Below, in pieces: positions 26,074 to 33,031 of a stretch of DNA of 64,000 nt. The notes beneath the pieces were generated by a model that did no database searches, was not told where the DNA came from, and saw only the letters and a program-made list of their open reading frames with translations. Positions within the stretch are counted from its first letter, which is position 1. The number at the start of each line of letters is the position of its first letter. The position numbers were made by a program, and so were the translations under genes. Origin of the DNA: an uncultured Saprospiraceae bacterium (lineage in GTDB: Bacteria; Bacteroidota; Bacteroidia; Chitinophagales; Saprospiraceae); the NCBI GenBank assembly GCA_937951615.1, contig CALFBH010000006.1, forward strand, positions 1 to 64,000, written 5' to 3'.

Positions 26074-26083
26074 ACGGTTCTAT

Positions 26084-26419
26084 TTAACCTGCTTTTTTTG
26101 TGGTGATTTTATTACGAGTCAGTTGTTTTTGTTTAGTTGTGGATTTAGCGGAGTTTTTTGCTGGGACAACTAAAATAGGCTCGCCTAATTCTGCTTCTAA
26201 TTTGGCAATAGAACGTAAAGTAAAATTATGCTCCCCTTTCAACCACCGGTTGATTTCGGAGGGTTTTTTGTTCATTTTTTCTGCTAATTCTTTCTGTGTT
26301 ATTCCTTTTTCTTCGATGAGCTCATTAACGCGTACTACAATATCGGCATAGAGACGTACAAAAATTTTGACATCAGGAGATGTCTTGTCTAAGATTTTTT
26401 GAGCAACTTCACTTCTCAT
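26084..26419 (-). CDS. XRE-type helix-turn-helix protein, probable antitoxin
   Basis: A 111-residue protein. The helix-turn-helix is clear: ELIEEKGITQKELAEKMNKKPSEINRWLKGEHNFTLRSIAKLEAELGEPI, which is the standard HTH_3 domain with a HigA-like character. A basic, low-complexity tail (SAKSTTKQKQLTRNKITTKKAG) follows. Its ATG overlaps the stop of the 58-codon gene at 26416 by four bases (ATGA), the layout of toxin-antitoxin operons with the toxin first. It is convergent with the ATPase pair, whose stop is only 10 bases away. Confidence 0.82.
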   Translation of the reverse strand: MRSEVAQKILDKTSPDVKIFVRLYADIVVRVNELIEEKGITQKELAEKMNKKPSEINRWLKGEHNFTLRSIAKLEAELGEPILVVPAKNSAKSTTKQKQLTRNKITTKKAG

Positions 26420-26592
26420 TTTTTATAATATAAACTTAGGAGTTCAGCTGATGCTTTTTCGTATTCAGGGACATTATGATATTTGTCAAAGAAAATATCA
26501 GTTTCATTATTGGAAACCTCATCCCATCTGACAGTATAAAATGTACAAAGCGTACTCTCGTCATCCCACAGTTCTACTACAAAAGTATTCAT
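26416..26592 (-). CDS. 58-residue protein, possible toxin or toxin remnant
   Basis: A short frame from ATG 26592 to TGA 26416-26418, sharing ATGA with the following XRE gene. It begins MNTFVVELWDDESTLCTFYT and continues through VRWDEVSNNETDIFFDKY to ELLSLYYKK. Beta-strand-rich start, acidic middle and gene order (toxin before antitoxin) suggest a HigB/RelE-like partner. Such toxins are normally about 90-130 residues, so this may be an N-terminal remnant left after loss of the catalytic end, kept because it is coupled to the antitoxin. Family assignment is inference. Confidence 0.55.
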   Translation of the reverse strand: MNTFVVELWDDESTLCTFYTVRWDEVSNNETDIFFDKYHNVPEYEKASAELLSLYYKK

Positions 26593-26620
26593 TCTTGGTT
26601 AGTCTTGACAGTTTAAATGC

Positions 26621-26683
26621 TCTCGCAAAGGCGCAAAGCCGCCAAGAAAAAAACAAACTTTGCGCCTTTGCACCTTTGCGAGA
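26621..26683. repeat. Dispersed CGCAAAG inverted repeat, copy 2
   Basis: TCTCGCAAAGGCGCAAAG on the left and CTTTGCGCC / CTTTGCGAGA on the right, the same design as at 6826. It lies in the 26593-26833 gap, which holds no gene. Confidence 0.7.
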
Positions 26684-26763
26684 AAAATAGCTAATTAACG
26701 ATTTTTTGGGTTTGAGTTTAGCCATCCCGCGCCTTTATCCTGAAGGAAGCCCACCCGCATGTG

Positions 26764-26827
26764 ACTTTGGAATTTGGAATTTCTCACTTTGTTTGAATTT
26801 GAATTTGACACTTGAGTTTGAATTTGA
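26764..26827. repeat. TTTGAATTTG word repeat
   Basis: Repeated words ACTTTGGAATTTGGAATTT, GTTTGAATTTGAATTTGACA and CTTGAGTTTGAATTTGAT lie just after the ftcD stop. Same family as 21012, 51503 and 54889. Confidence 0.55.
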
Positions 26828-26833
26828 TCCTCC

Positions 26834-28525
26834 TCAAATCTTCCCGTCCACAATCCCCATAACCAGCCGTTCCAATTCGTCCGCTTTATCCACCATAGCC
26901 TGTCCTTTTGCCAGAATATCAGCCACATAGACCTTGTCTTTTAAGTCGCCAGTATTGATGCGGACATTCAGGAAAGCACCATGAACGGCTGCACGGGCGC
27001 AAAGCGCACCCACACCAGCATCCGTTACGGAGTTGGGATTACCGACTTCTGCCATTGCTTGTATGACTTCAAAAGAATCCAGAGAAACCTGCATGACCTG
27101 AAAAGGCACATCAATCGCATGGCGCGTAGCGGACTGAATCGCTTCTGTACGCGCTGCTTTTTCTTCATCAGAGCCTTTCGGCAAACGGAAAGCAGTCATG
27201 ATGGCATTGAAGGCATTTGTATCTTCATCCACCAGGTTGAGCAGACGAGATTTGAGGGCTTGCCCCTTAGTTGCCCAGTCTGAAAATTCTTCCCAGCGAG
27301 TATCCCAGCCGCGCTTATGCGCAGAAAGATTGGCCACCATAGTCGCCAAAGAAATACCCAATGCGCCGACATAAGCCGAAATAGAACCACCGCCAGGCGC
27401 AGGACTTTCCGAAGCTGTTTCATCAGCAAAAGCAGCGAGATTCATATTGAGCAAGGGAGTGGCATTGAGGTCTTGCAGGCGGTATTCAATTATTTTTTGT
27501 CGGGGATCGAAAGGACTGAGTTCTTCTAGGCCGAGGCTTTTGATGGCAATACGAATCAGCTCGCTTTCTGCAATACCCGTAGAGCGTTCTTGTAATTGGA
27601 GAAAATAACGTCCTGCATCGAGCATGACCTTGAGTGGCACCATGCCGACCAGCTCGCTACCTGTCACTCGCATACCTCTGCTTGTCGCACTTTTGCGGGT
27701 TTCTTCAAAACCAATGTGCATCGGCGTATCATTGATATTGGTCAGGTTCATAGAAATCTGCGCAATGCCGTATTCTTCTATAAACCAGCCGATGGCTTTT
27801 ACCGATTTGCAGGCACCAGGCACACGCATTGGATTGCCATGTTCATCATTGATGACTTTGCCAGTCAGCTTACCACCTTCTCGCTTGAGCCGTCCTTTTT
27901 CACGAATATCAAAAGCAACAGAATTGGCGCGACGGACAGAAGTGGTGTTCAAATTGACATTATAAGCGATCAGAAAATCCCTTGCTCCTATGACGGTTAC
28001 ACCCGTTTGCGCAACGCGCTCATTATATTCGTTTTTGCCAAAATCAGGTGTCCATTCTGGTTTACCCAATTTAGTCGGTAGGGCTTCATATTCTCCAGCT
28101 CGGATGGTGGCGAGATTTTGTCGTTCGGGACGAGTGGCGGCTGCTTCGTAGAGATAATTGGGAATACCGAGTTCCTCCCCAACTCTCTTGGCCAGCTTTT
28201 TGGCGAAAGCCACCGTTTCCTCCATCGTGATATTCGCAATAGGAATCAGTGGACAGACATCCGTCGCGCCCTGACGCGGATGTTCACCACTATGCTGACG
28301 CATATCAATCAATTCTCCGGCGGTTTTTATAGCCTGGAAAGCTGCTTCAATAGCTGCTTCCGGCGCTCCGACAAAGGTCACAACAGTCCGGTTAGTCGCT
28401 TTGCCTGGATCAACGTCCAATAGCTGAACCCCTTCAACGGCTTGTATGGAATTGGTGATCTGGTCGATGACAGCCTGGTCGCGACCTTCGCTGAAATTGG
28501 GGACACATTCTATAAGTTGTTTCAT
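26834..28525 (-). CDS. ftcD: Bifunctional glutamate formimidoyltransferase / formimidoyl-THF cyclodeaminase
   Basis: A 563-residue enzyme of histidine breakdown that moves the formimino group of formiminoglutamate to tetrahydrofolate, then releases ammonia to give 5,10-methenyl-THF. The N-terminal transferase (about 1-330) starts KQLIECVPNFSEGRDQ and includes DVDPGKATNRTVVTFVG and RQGATDVCPLIP. The C-terminal cyclodeaminase (about 355-563) contains SPAPGGGSISAYVGALG and DTNAFNAIMTAFRLP. ATG 28525 is chosen because the frame upstream translates 17 tandem octamers (TTTRQHDN text) and non-coding DNA. Size matches other fused FTCD proteins. The octamer array begins 10 bases before the ATG and may affect expression. 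Confidence 0.95.
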   Translation of the reverse strand: MKQLIECVPNFSEGRDQAVIDQITNSIQAVEGVQLLDVDPGKATNRTVVTFVGAPEAAIEAAFQAIKTAGELIDMRQHSGEHPRQGATDVCPLIPIANITMEETVAFAKKLAKRVGEELGIPNYLYEAAATRPERQNLATIRAGEYEALPTKLGKPEWTPDFGKNEYNERVAQTGVTVIGARDFLIAYNVNLNTTSVRRANSVAFDIREKGRLKREGGKLTGKVINDEHGNPMRVPGACKSVKAIGWFIEEYGIAQISMNLTNINDTPMHIGFEETRKSATSRGMRVTGSELVGMVPLKVMLDAGRYFLQLQERSTGIAESELIRIAIKSLGLEELSPFDPRQKIIEYRLQDLNATPLLNMNLAAFADETASESPAPGGGSISAYVGALGISLATMVANLSAHKRGWDTRWEEFSDWATKGQALKSRLLNLVDEDTNAFNAIMTAFRLPKGSDEEKAARTEAIQSATRHAIDVPFQVMQVSLDSFEVIQAMAEVGNPNSVTDAGVGALCARAAVHGAFLNVRINTGDLKDKVYVADILAKGQAMVDKADELERLVMGIVDGKI

Positions 28526-28534
28526 TTTCTTTTT

Positions 28535-28670
28535 GTGTTGTCGTGTTGTCGTGTTGTCGTGTTGTCGTGTTGTCGTGTTGTCGTGTTGTCGTGTTGTCGT
28601 GTTGTCGTGTTGTCGTGTTGTCGTGTTGTCGTGTTGTCGTGTTGTCGTGTTGTCGTGTTGTCGTGTTGTC
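28535..28670. repeat. 17 perfect tandem copies of GTGTTGTC
   Basis: An uninterrupted 136-base array of the octamer, 10 bases upstream of the ftcD start (minus strand). Opposite-sense words follow at 28692-28731 (CATCAACACATGCGCACATC, AACACTTCAACAC) and 28833-28865, so much of 28526-28875 can fold back. Perfect copies suggest recent expansion by slippage. Confidence 0.95.
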
Positions 28671-28875
28671 GTTTTTTTTGCTTCGCAAAAAAAACACACA
28701 TCAACACATGCGCACATCAACACTTCAACACAATATTCTAACAAAAGTAAAAAAAAGGCGGGCTTAGTTAACCGTTTTTGTTTATTTTTACGTTTCAGAG
28801 AATTAATAATCGTGTTGTCGTTACAAAAAGTCAACAACACAGTAGCGGGACAACACATCAACACAATTAAAAGAC

Positions 28876-29571
28876 ATGAAAAAATATATTGTATTAGCTA
28901 TCGCAATGTTATGTTATACCATGACATCTGCACAATGGGGAACAGCATATACTTTTAAAGGTGGACTGACACTAGGCGCGCAGAAATGGAACTCACAAGA
29001 GCGGGAATTGAAACCTGGAGGGCATGCAGCTTTTGTGATAGAATCTGTCGATCAGGAATCGGGTACAGGTTTATTTGCACAGGTTGGTATTCACCAAAAG
29101 GGCAGCCGGCTAGTTTTTCAGGCACGCACTGGTCAGGATCAGTCTGGTAACGAAATAGATTTACCACGCCGGTCATTCAGTCAGCCTTTCAATAACGCTT
29201 CAGTCATATTGGGCGCGAAAAAATACAAACAACTGACAGATTATATTACAACTTATATCGGTATTGGAATACGAGGAGATTATACGGTCAGCTACGATTT
29301 ATATTATGGCAGAGAGTTTATGGACGAATATGTAAGGCGATTCAATTATGGCTTAACATCGATGGGCGGACTAGAATTTTTAGTCGGTGATAAGGGAGCG
29401 TTTCTTGTAGAACTCTCTTTCCATCCCGATATTTCCAAGCAGATAGATTTGCCTGTTCCAGTACCTTACTACGACATTAGAACCAATCAACTTCTTCAAT
29501 TACCCGTACAAAAGGTAACCAATTTTCCATTCGAAATTTCGGTAGGGTACAAACTTACGAGTTGGAACTAA
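28876..29571 (+). CDS. Hypothetical outer-membrane beta-barrel protein
   Basis: A 231-residue protein. MKKYIVLAIAMLCYTMTSAQW is a signal peptide. The rest alternates hydrophobic and polar residues with aromatic girdles (TAYTFKGGLTLGAQKW, SYDLYYGREFMDEYVRRFNYGL) and ends in an aromatic-rich strand (FPFEISVGYKLTSWN), as in outer-membrane barrels of the PorT/porin-like superfamily. No Cys and no catalytic motif. It is divergent from ftcD across the octamer-repeat region, which contributes CAACAC words just before its ATG. Exact role unknown. Confidence 0.7.
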   Translation: MKKYIVLAIAMLCYTMTSAQWGTAYTFKGGLTLGAQKWNSQERELKPGGHAAFVIESVDQESGTGLFAQVGIHQKGSRLVFQARTGQDQSGNEIDLPRRSFSQPFNNASVILGAKKYKQLTDYITTYIGIGIRGDYTVSYDLYYGREFMDEYVRRFNYGLTSMGGLEFLVGDKGAFLVELSFHPDISKQIDLPVPVPYYDIRTNQLLQLPVQKVTNFPFEISVGYKLTSWN

Positions 29572-29624
29572 AAATACTTAGTAATTGAGAAATTGAGTTG
29601 ATTAAGTGATTGTGTGAAAAAGCC

Positions 29625-30221
29625 TTAATGTTCAGGAGGCTCAGGCGGGGATGCATGAGCAAGTTTAGCGGCGCCTTCCAGTGCCTCATAAAACCCTGCT
29701 CCATACTTACGCACAAGCGCGTCTTTGACAAAGCGAAAAGCCGGCATCTGCAACTTTTTACCCAAGTCGCAGGCAGCCGAACAAATATCCCAGCGGTCAT
29801 AATTCACCGCCTCAAAACCCTCATATTTTTTAATGCGAATCGGGTACAAATGGCAGGAAATCGGTTTCTTGAAGTCCGTTACCCCTGCTTTTTGAGCTTG
29901 CTCGATACCACATTGTGCCACACCATTTTCATCTTTCGTCATATAGGCGCAGGCACCATTCGCGATAAGCGGCGTACCATATTCCTCTTCCGTTTTATAA
30001 TACGTAAAAACGCCCTGCTCCTCAATAGCTGCAATACCTTCCGGCAGCAAAAAAGGCTTGATGTCCGCATAAATTTTTTCAAGGATTTCTTTTTCTTCTT
30101 CTTCCAATGGCGCACCATAATCCCCTTCCCAGCAACAAGCTCCTTTACAGGCATTTAGATTGCAGACAAACTGCTGCTCCACCACATCATCGCTGATGAT
30201 TTTATCGTCTATTAGTATCAT
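29625..30221 (-). CDS. DUF3109 family protein
   Basis: A 198-residue cytosolic protein with a Cys-rich N-terminus, VCNLNACKGACCWEGDYGAPL (Cys20, Cys25, Cys29, Cys30), and further Cys in CAYMTKDENGVAQCG, ISCHLYPIRI and WDICSAACDLG. This arrangement resembles the YkgJ/zinc-iron chelate class, and the overall text matches DUF3109 proteins common in Bacteroidota. Metal binding is likely; the reaction is not known. The last residues (SPPEPPEH) are low complexity. A hairpin repeat and a MITE lie directly upstream of its start codon. Confidence 0.88.
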   Translation of the reverse strand: MILIDDKIISDDVVEQQFVCNLNACKGACCWEGDYGAPLEEEEKEILEKIYADIKPFLLPEGIAAIEEQGVFTYYKTEEEYGTPLIANGACAYMTKDENGVAQCGIEQAQKAGVTDFKKPISCHLYPIRIKKYEGFEAVNYDRWDICSAACDLGKKLQMPAFRFVKDALVRKYGAGFYEALEGAAKLAHASPPEPPEH

Positions 30222-30228
30222 TTTTTTG

Positions 30229-30290
30229 TTATCGTGTTGTGGTGTTGATGTGTTGTCGTGTTGTTGACTTTTTTAATGATAACACGATAA
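30229..30290. repeat. GTGTTGNN octamer hairpin next to the MITE
   Basis: Ends in perfect 10-base arms TTATCGTGTT (30229-30238) and AACACGATAA (30281-30290) with GTGTTGATGTGTTGTCGTG inside. It begins 8 bases upstream of the DUF3109 start and abuts the element at 30291. Confidence 0.7.
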
Positions 30291-30448
30291 GGAATGGCGC
30301 AAAAATAACTTTACATTTTGACTTGCTCTTTTTCCCTTTTTCTTCGTTGCAAAAAGCCTTATGTAGCTAGGCTATATGCGGTTTTCGCGCCTTGAAAAAG
30401 AAAAAAATAGCTTCGTCAAAGAAAGCAAACTTATTTTTGCGCCATTCC
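30291..30448. mobile_element. MITE-like element, 158 bp, 18-bp perfect terminal inverted repeats
   Basis: Left end GGAATGGCGCAAAAATAA (30291-30308), right end is its exact reverse complement (30431-30448). The arms remain partly complementary for about 40 more bases, with a small internal hairpin (AGCCT...AGGCT). The flanks ...GATAA and TAATT... allow a 3-base TAA target duplication. No coding capacity. Confidence 0.75.
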
Positions 30449-30526
30449 TAATTTATTGTTGAAATGTAAAAATAGCTAATAAAGTCTAATAACCAAACCT
30501 GCTTTTTTTACTTTTGCTGATATTAT

Positions 30527-30632
30527 GTGTTGAGGTGTTGAGGTGTTGAGGTGTTGAAGTGTTGCTGTGTTAATGTATTACACCACAACACCACAACACG
30601 ACAACACGACAACACCTCAACACGACAACACA
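30527..30632. repeat. GTGTTGNN octamer hairpin upstream of the amidase gene
   Basis: One arm has GTGTTGAG three times, then GTGTTGAA, GTGTTGCT and GTGTTAAT; the other arm has CACAACAC, GACAACAC and CTCAACAC words. It ends 9 bases before ATG 30642, so the mRNA leader would be highly folded. The 30449-30526 stretch holds nothing else. Confidence 0.75.
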
Positions 30633-30641
30633 ATAAAAACA

Positions 30642-31403
30642 ATGAAAGACTTACGCATTACAACGATACAAACCCAACTCCATTGGGAAAGTCCTGCTGA
30701 CAACCGAGCGATGTTTGACAAAAAACTAAGTCCGCTTACTGGTCAGACAGACTTGGTTATCCTACCTGAAATGTTCACCACGGGTTTCAGTATGCAGGCT
30801 GCTGAACTGGCTGAAAAAATGGATGGAACAACTGTGAATTGGCTTAGTCGTCATGCACAAAACCTGAATGCAGTCATAACGGGAAGCCTGATTATCGAAG
30901 AAAAAGGACAGTATTATAATCGCCTGATCTGGATGCGTCCGGACGGAAGTTATGAGACTTATGATAAACGGCATCTGTTCACGATGGCAAGAGAACAAGA
31001 CACTTATACGGCAGGCACAGAGCGATTGATTACAACATGGCAAGGCTGGAAAATCTGCCCTTTGATTTGTTATGATCTCCGCTTTCCTGTGTGGGCGAGG
31101 AATACTGTGGATTATGATGTGCTGATTTATACGGCAAATTGGCCAGTGAAGCGGAGTTATGCCTGGCGCACTTTGCTTCATGCTCGCGCGATTGAAAATC
31201 AGGCTTACACCATAGGCGTGAATCATGTCGGAAAGGATGGCAATGGTTTTGACTATTCAGGCGATACGATGATTATTGAGCCAGCAGGAGCGGATATTTT
31301 GTATCATAAAGCGGATGTGGAAGCGGTGCATACAGAGTCTTTGTCTTATGCGCATTTGCAGGACGTGCGGGAGAAGTTGCCTTTTTTAGCGGATCGGGAC
31401 TGA
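30642..31403 (+). CDS. Nitrilase-superfamily omega-amidase, YafV-like
   Basis: A 253-residue carbon-nitrogen hydrolase, close in length to E. coli YafV (256). The catalytic triad is visible: Glu43 (LPEMFTTGFSM), Lys109 (YDKRHLF) and Cys143 (PLICYDLRFPVW). The GFSM and DLRFPVWARN segments are typical of the omega-amidase/YafV branch, which hydrolyses alpha-ketoglutaramate and alpha-ketosuccinamate produced by glutamine transaminases. ATG 30642 is chosen because the open frame upstream only translates the octamer hairpin. A YbdL-like transaminase, the natural partner, is at 1127. Confidence 0.92.
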   Translation: MKDLRITTIQTQLHWESPADNRAMFDKKLSPLTGQTDLVILPEMFTTGFSMQAAELAEKMDGTTVNWLSRHAQNLNAVITGSLIIEEKGQYYNRLIWMRPDGSYETYDKRHLFTMAREQDTYTAGTERLITTWQGWKICPLICYDLRFPVWARNTVDYDVLIYTANWPVKRSYAWRTLLHARAIENQAYTIGVNHVGKDGNGFDYSGDTMIIEPAGADILYHKADVEAVHTESLSYAHLQDVREKLPFLADRD

Positions 31404-31411
31404 GGGGATTT

Positions 31412-31461
31412 GGGTTATTGGGTTGATTGAGTAATTGTGTGTATTGAGTGATTGAGTTAAA
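31412..31461. repeat. ATTGAGT word repeats
   Basis: GGTTATTGGGTTGATTGAGT, AATTGTGTGTATTGAGTGAT and TGAGTT. Related words are at 29582-29620 and, in the other sense, at 16985-17015 (CAACTCAATTACTCAATCAC). No gene in the 31404-31595 gap. Confidence 0.5.
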
Positions 31462-31595
31462 AGTTCAGTATAACAAATTGCCCAGTTTTTTTAAAAATTA
31501 GCTACGAATGCAGGAATTGCCTTCGATTCCGCTTAGGCGAACAAAAAGAATAATATTGTGGAAAGATTCGTGCATTTTTGGCTAAAATTAGATTC

Positions 31596-32873
31596 ATGTC
31601 AAACCTGACCAAAACATACCAATCTATTCTCCATCTCGGGCTGAGCGGCTATCCTGAAATTGCGCCGGTGGCTGTGCGGGAGATGTTTTCTGCGCATAGC
31701 GGCTGGCGAAGACTATTCAACATACTGGCTCGACTGCTGACCTTATTGCCGAAAGGCCTTTATTATCATTTTAAATATAAAAAGCATCGAAACTATGAGC
31801 GTTTGAAAGACAAGCCCTGGCTGTTTATTTTAAGTAAAAACAATCGGGATGTTTTGAGTATTTTAAAACAACATTTACCTGAATCGGCTGATCTAGTACA
31901 TGAGCCTGCTATTGCGAAAGCTGAAGATATTGCACCGCTGTTGTACCTGCGTACCTTTCTAAATTTGTATCGTTTTCCTGCCATCTGCTGGGGCTTATAT
32001 CGAATACATGGTAAGTTAGTTTGGTCGCATATAGATTATATTTTTAAAGCGGCTGGACAGTACGAAGCCAGTCGTTTTTTTATCAAAAAGCACCGTCCAA
32101 AATACATTGTTTTTTCAAATGACCATTCTCCGCTGCCTCGCGCGATGCTGCTGGCAGCCAAGTCGCTAAACGTGCCGACTATCTATGTGCAACATGCCAG
32201 CGTGACGCCTTATTTTCCAGCATTGATTTTTGATTTGAATTTGCTGGAAGGGCAGGATTCGCTAGACAAATATGCTGCAAATGGCGAGGTGACAGGCGAA
32301 GTGCAATTGATTGGAATGCCAAAATTTGACCAGTATACTGATTGCCGAAATACCAGTGAGCAGGTCAGGCGAGTTGGTATTTGTTGTAATAAAATGGATA
32401 AACAACAGGACTTGGAAAAACTAATGCAAAACCTAGCTGAAAATCTGCCAAATCTGCAATTCACTTTTCGTCCGCATCCGGCTGATGAGCGGGTATTCCA
32501 TTTGCCGAAAGGCATTTTATATTCCGATGGTAAAAAAGAACCGGTTTTTGATTTTTTACAACAACAAGACCTGATTATTGCTGGAAATACTTCTACACAT
32601 CTGGAGGCTACCTTGTTGAATGTCGTCAGTATTTATTATGAATTTAGTCCTTATCCAGCAGGCGTGAGTGATATGTATGGCTACTATAAAAATGGTATGG
32701 TGGAGAAGGCAGAGCAGTTGGAAGACTTAGTTGAACTCATTCAGCGACAAGCGAAAAAGAAAGGGGATGTGTATATGAAAGCTCAATCTTATAATGCCTT
32801 GGTCGGTACGAAACATGAAGGAAATAGTGGGAAATTAGCGGCGGAATACATACAGAAATTTCTTACAAAATAA
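31596..32873 (+). CDS. Glycosyltransferase-like protein, surface polysaccharide type
   Basis: A 425-residue protein from ATG 31596 (an in-frame TTG at 31578 adds six residues). The first about 80 residues are basic and amphipathic, followed by a two-domain layout: PKYIVFSNDHSPLPRAMLLAAKSLNVPTIYVQHASVTPYFP in the first half, and NLQFTFRPHPADERVF then IIAGNTSTHLEATLLNVVSIYYEF in the second. The RPHPADE segment and the later GNTSTHLEA segment are typical of GT-B-fold enzymes such as CDP-glycerol phosphotransferases and Kdo-type transferases. Likely a cytosolic, membrane-associated enzyme of capsule or LPS synthesis. Donor and acceptor are unknown. Confidence 0.7.
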   Translation: MSNLTKTYQSILHLGLSGYPEIAPVAVREMFSAHSGWRRLFNILARLLTLLPKGLYYHFKYKKHRNYERLKDKPWLFILSKNNRDVLSILKQHLPESADLVHEPAIAKAEDIAPLLYLRTFLNLYRFPAICWGLYRIHGKLVWSHIDYIFKAAGQYEASRFFIKKHRPKYIVFSNDHSPLPRAMLLAAKSLNVPTIYVQHASVTPYFPALIFDLNLLEGQDSLDKYAANGEVTGEVQLIGMPKFDQYTDCRNTSEQVRRVGICCNKMDKQQDLEKLMQNLAENLPNLQFTFRPHPADERVFHLPKGILYSDGKKEPVFDFLQQQDLIIAGNTSTHLEATLLNVVSIYYEFSPYPAGVSDMYGYYKNGMVEKAEQLEDLVELIQRQAKKKGDVYMKAQSYNALVGTKHEGNSGKLAAEYIQKFLTK

Positions 32874-32876
32874 ATT

Positions 32877-32923
32877 GTCTCAGCCTGCAAGTATGTAAGA
32901 GGGAAACATACTCCGGCTGAGAC
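32877..32923. terminator. Two-part hairpin between convergent genes
   Basis: Outer arms GTCTCAGCC (32877-32885) and GGCTGAGAC (32915-32923), inner arms GTATGT and ACATAC. No T run follows, so it may act as a transcript end or mRNA-stabilising structure for the glycosyltransferase-like gene rather than as a classical terminator. Confidence 0.55.
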
Positions 32924-33031
32924 GGCTGTTTGTCCAAAAGAATTATATTGTTTTAAAAAGCTACAGGACAAGGATGAATTTCAAATCCCCAACACACTTG
33001 GGGAAGTGAAATTCATCAAAACATAAGAAAT

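Noticed and set aside
28535..28670. Possible CRISPR array
   Set aside because: The 8-base units are contiguous with no spacers.
28526..28864. N-terminal extension of ftcD through the octamer array (TTTRQHDN text)
   Set aside because: It only translates the tandem repeat and spacer DNA; the enzyme's conserved start KQLIECVPNFSEGR follows the ATG at 28525.
28442..28958. Cys/Val-rich frames on the plus strand across the octamer array
   Set aside because: Products of the repeat read in other frames; no family resemblance.
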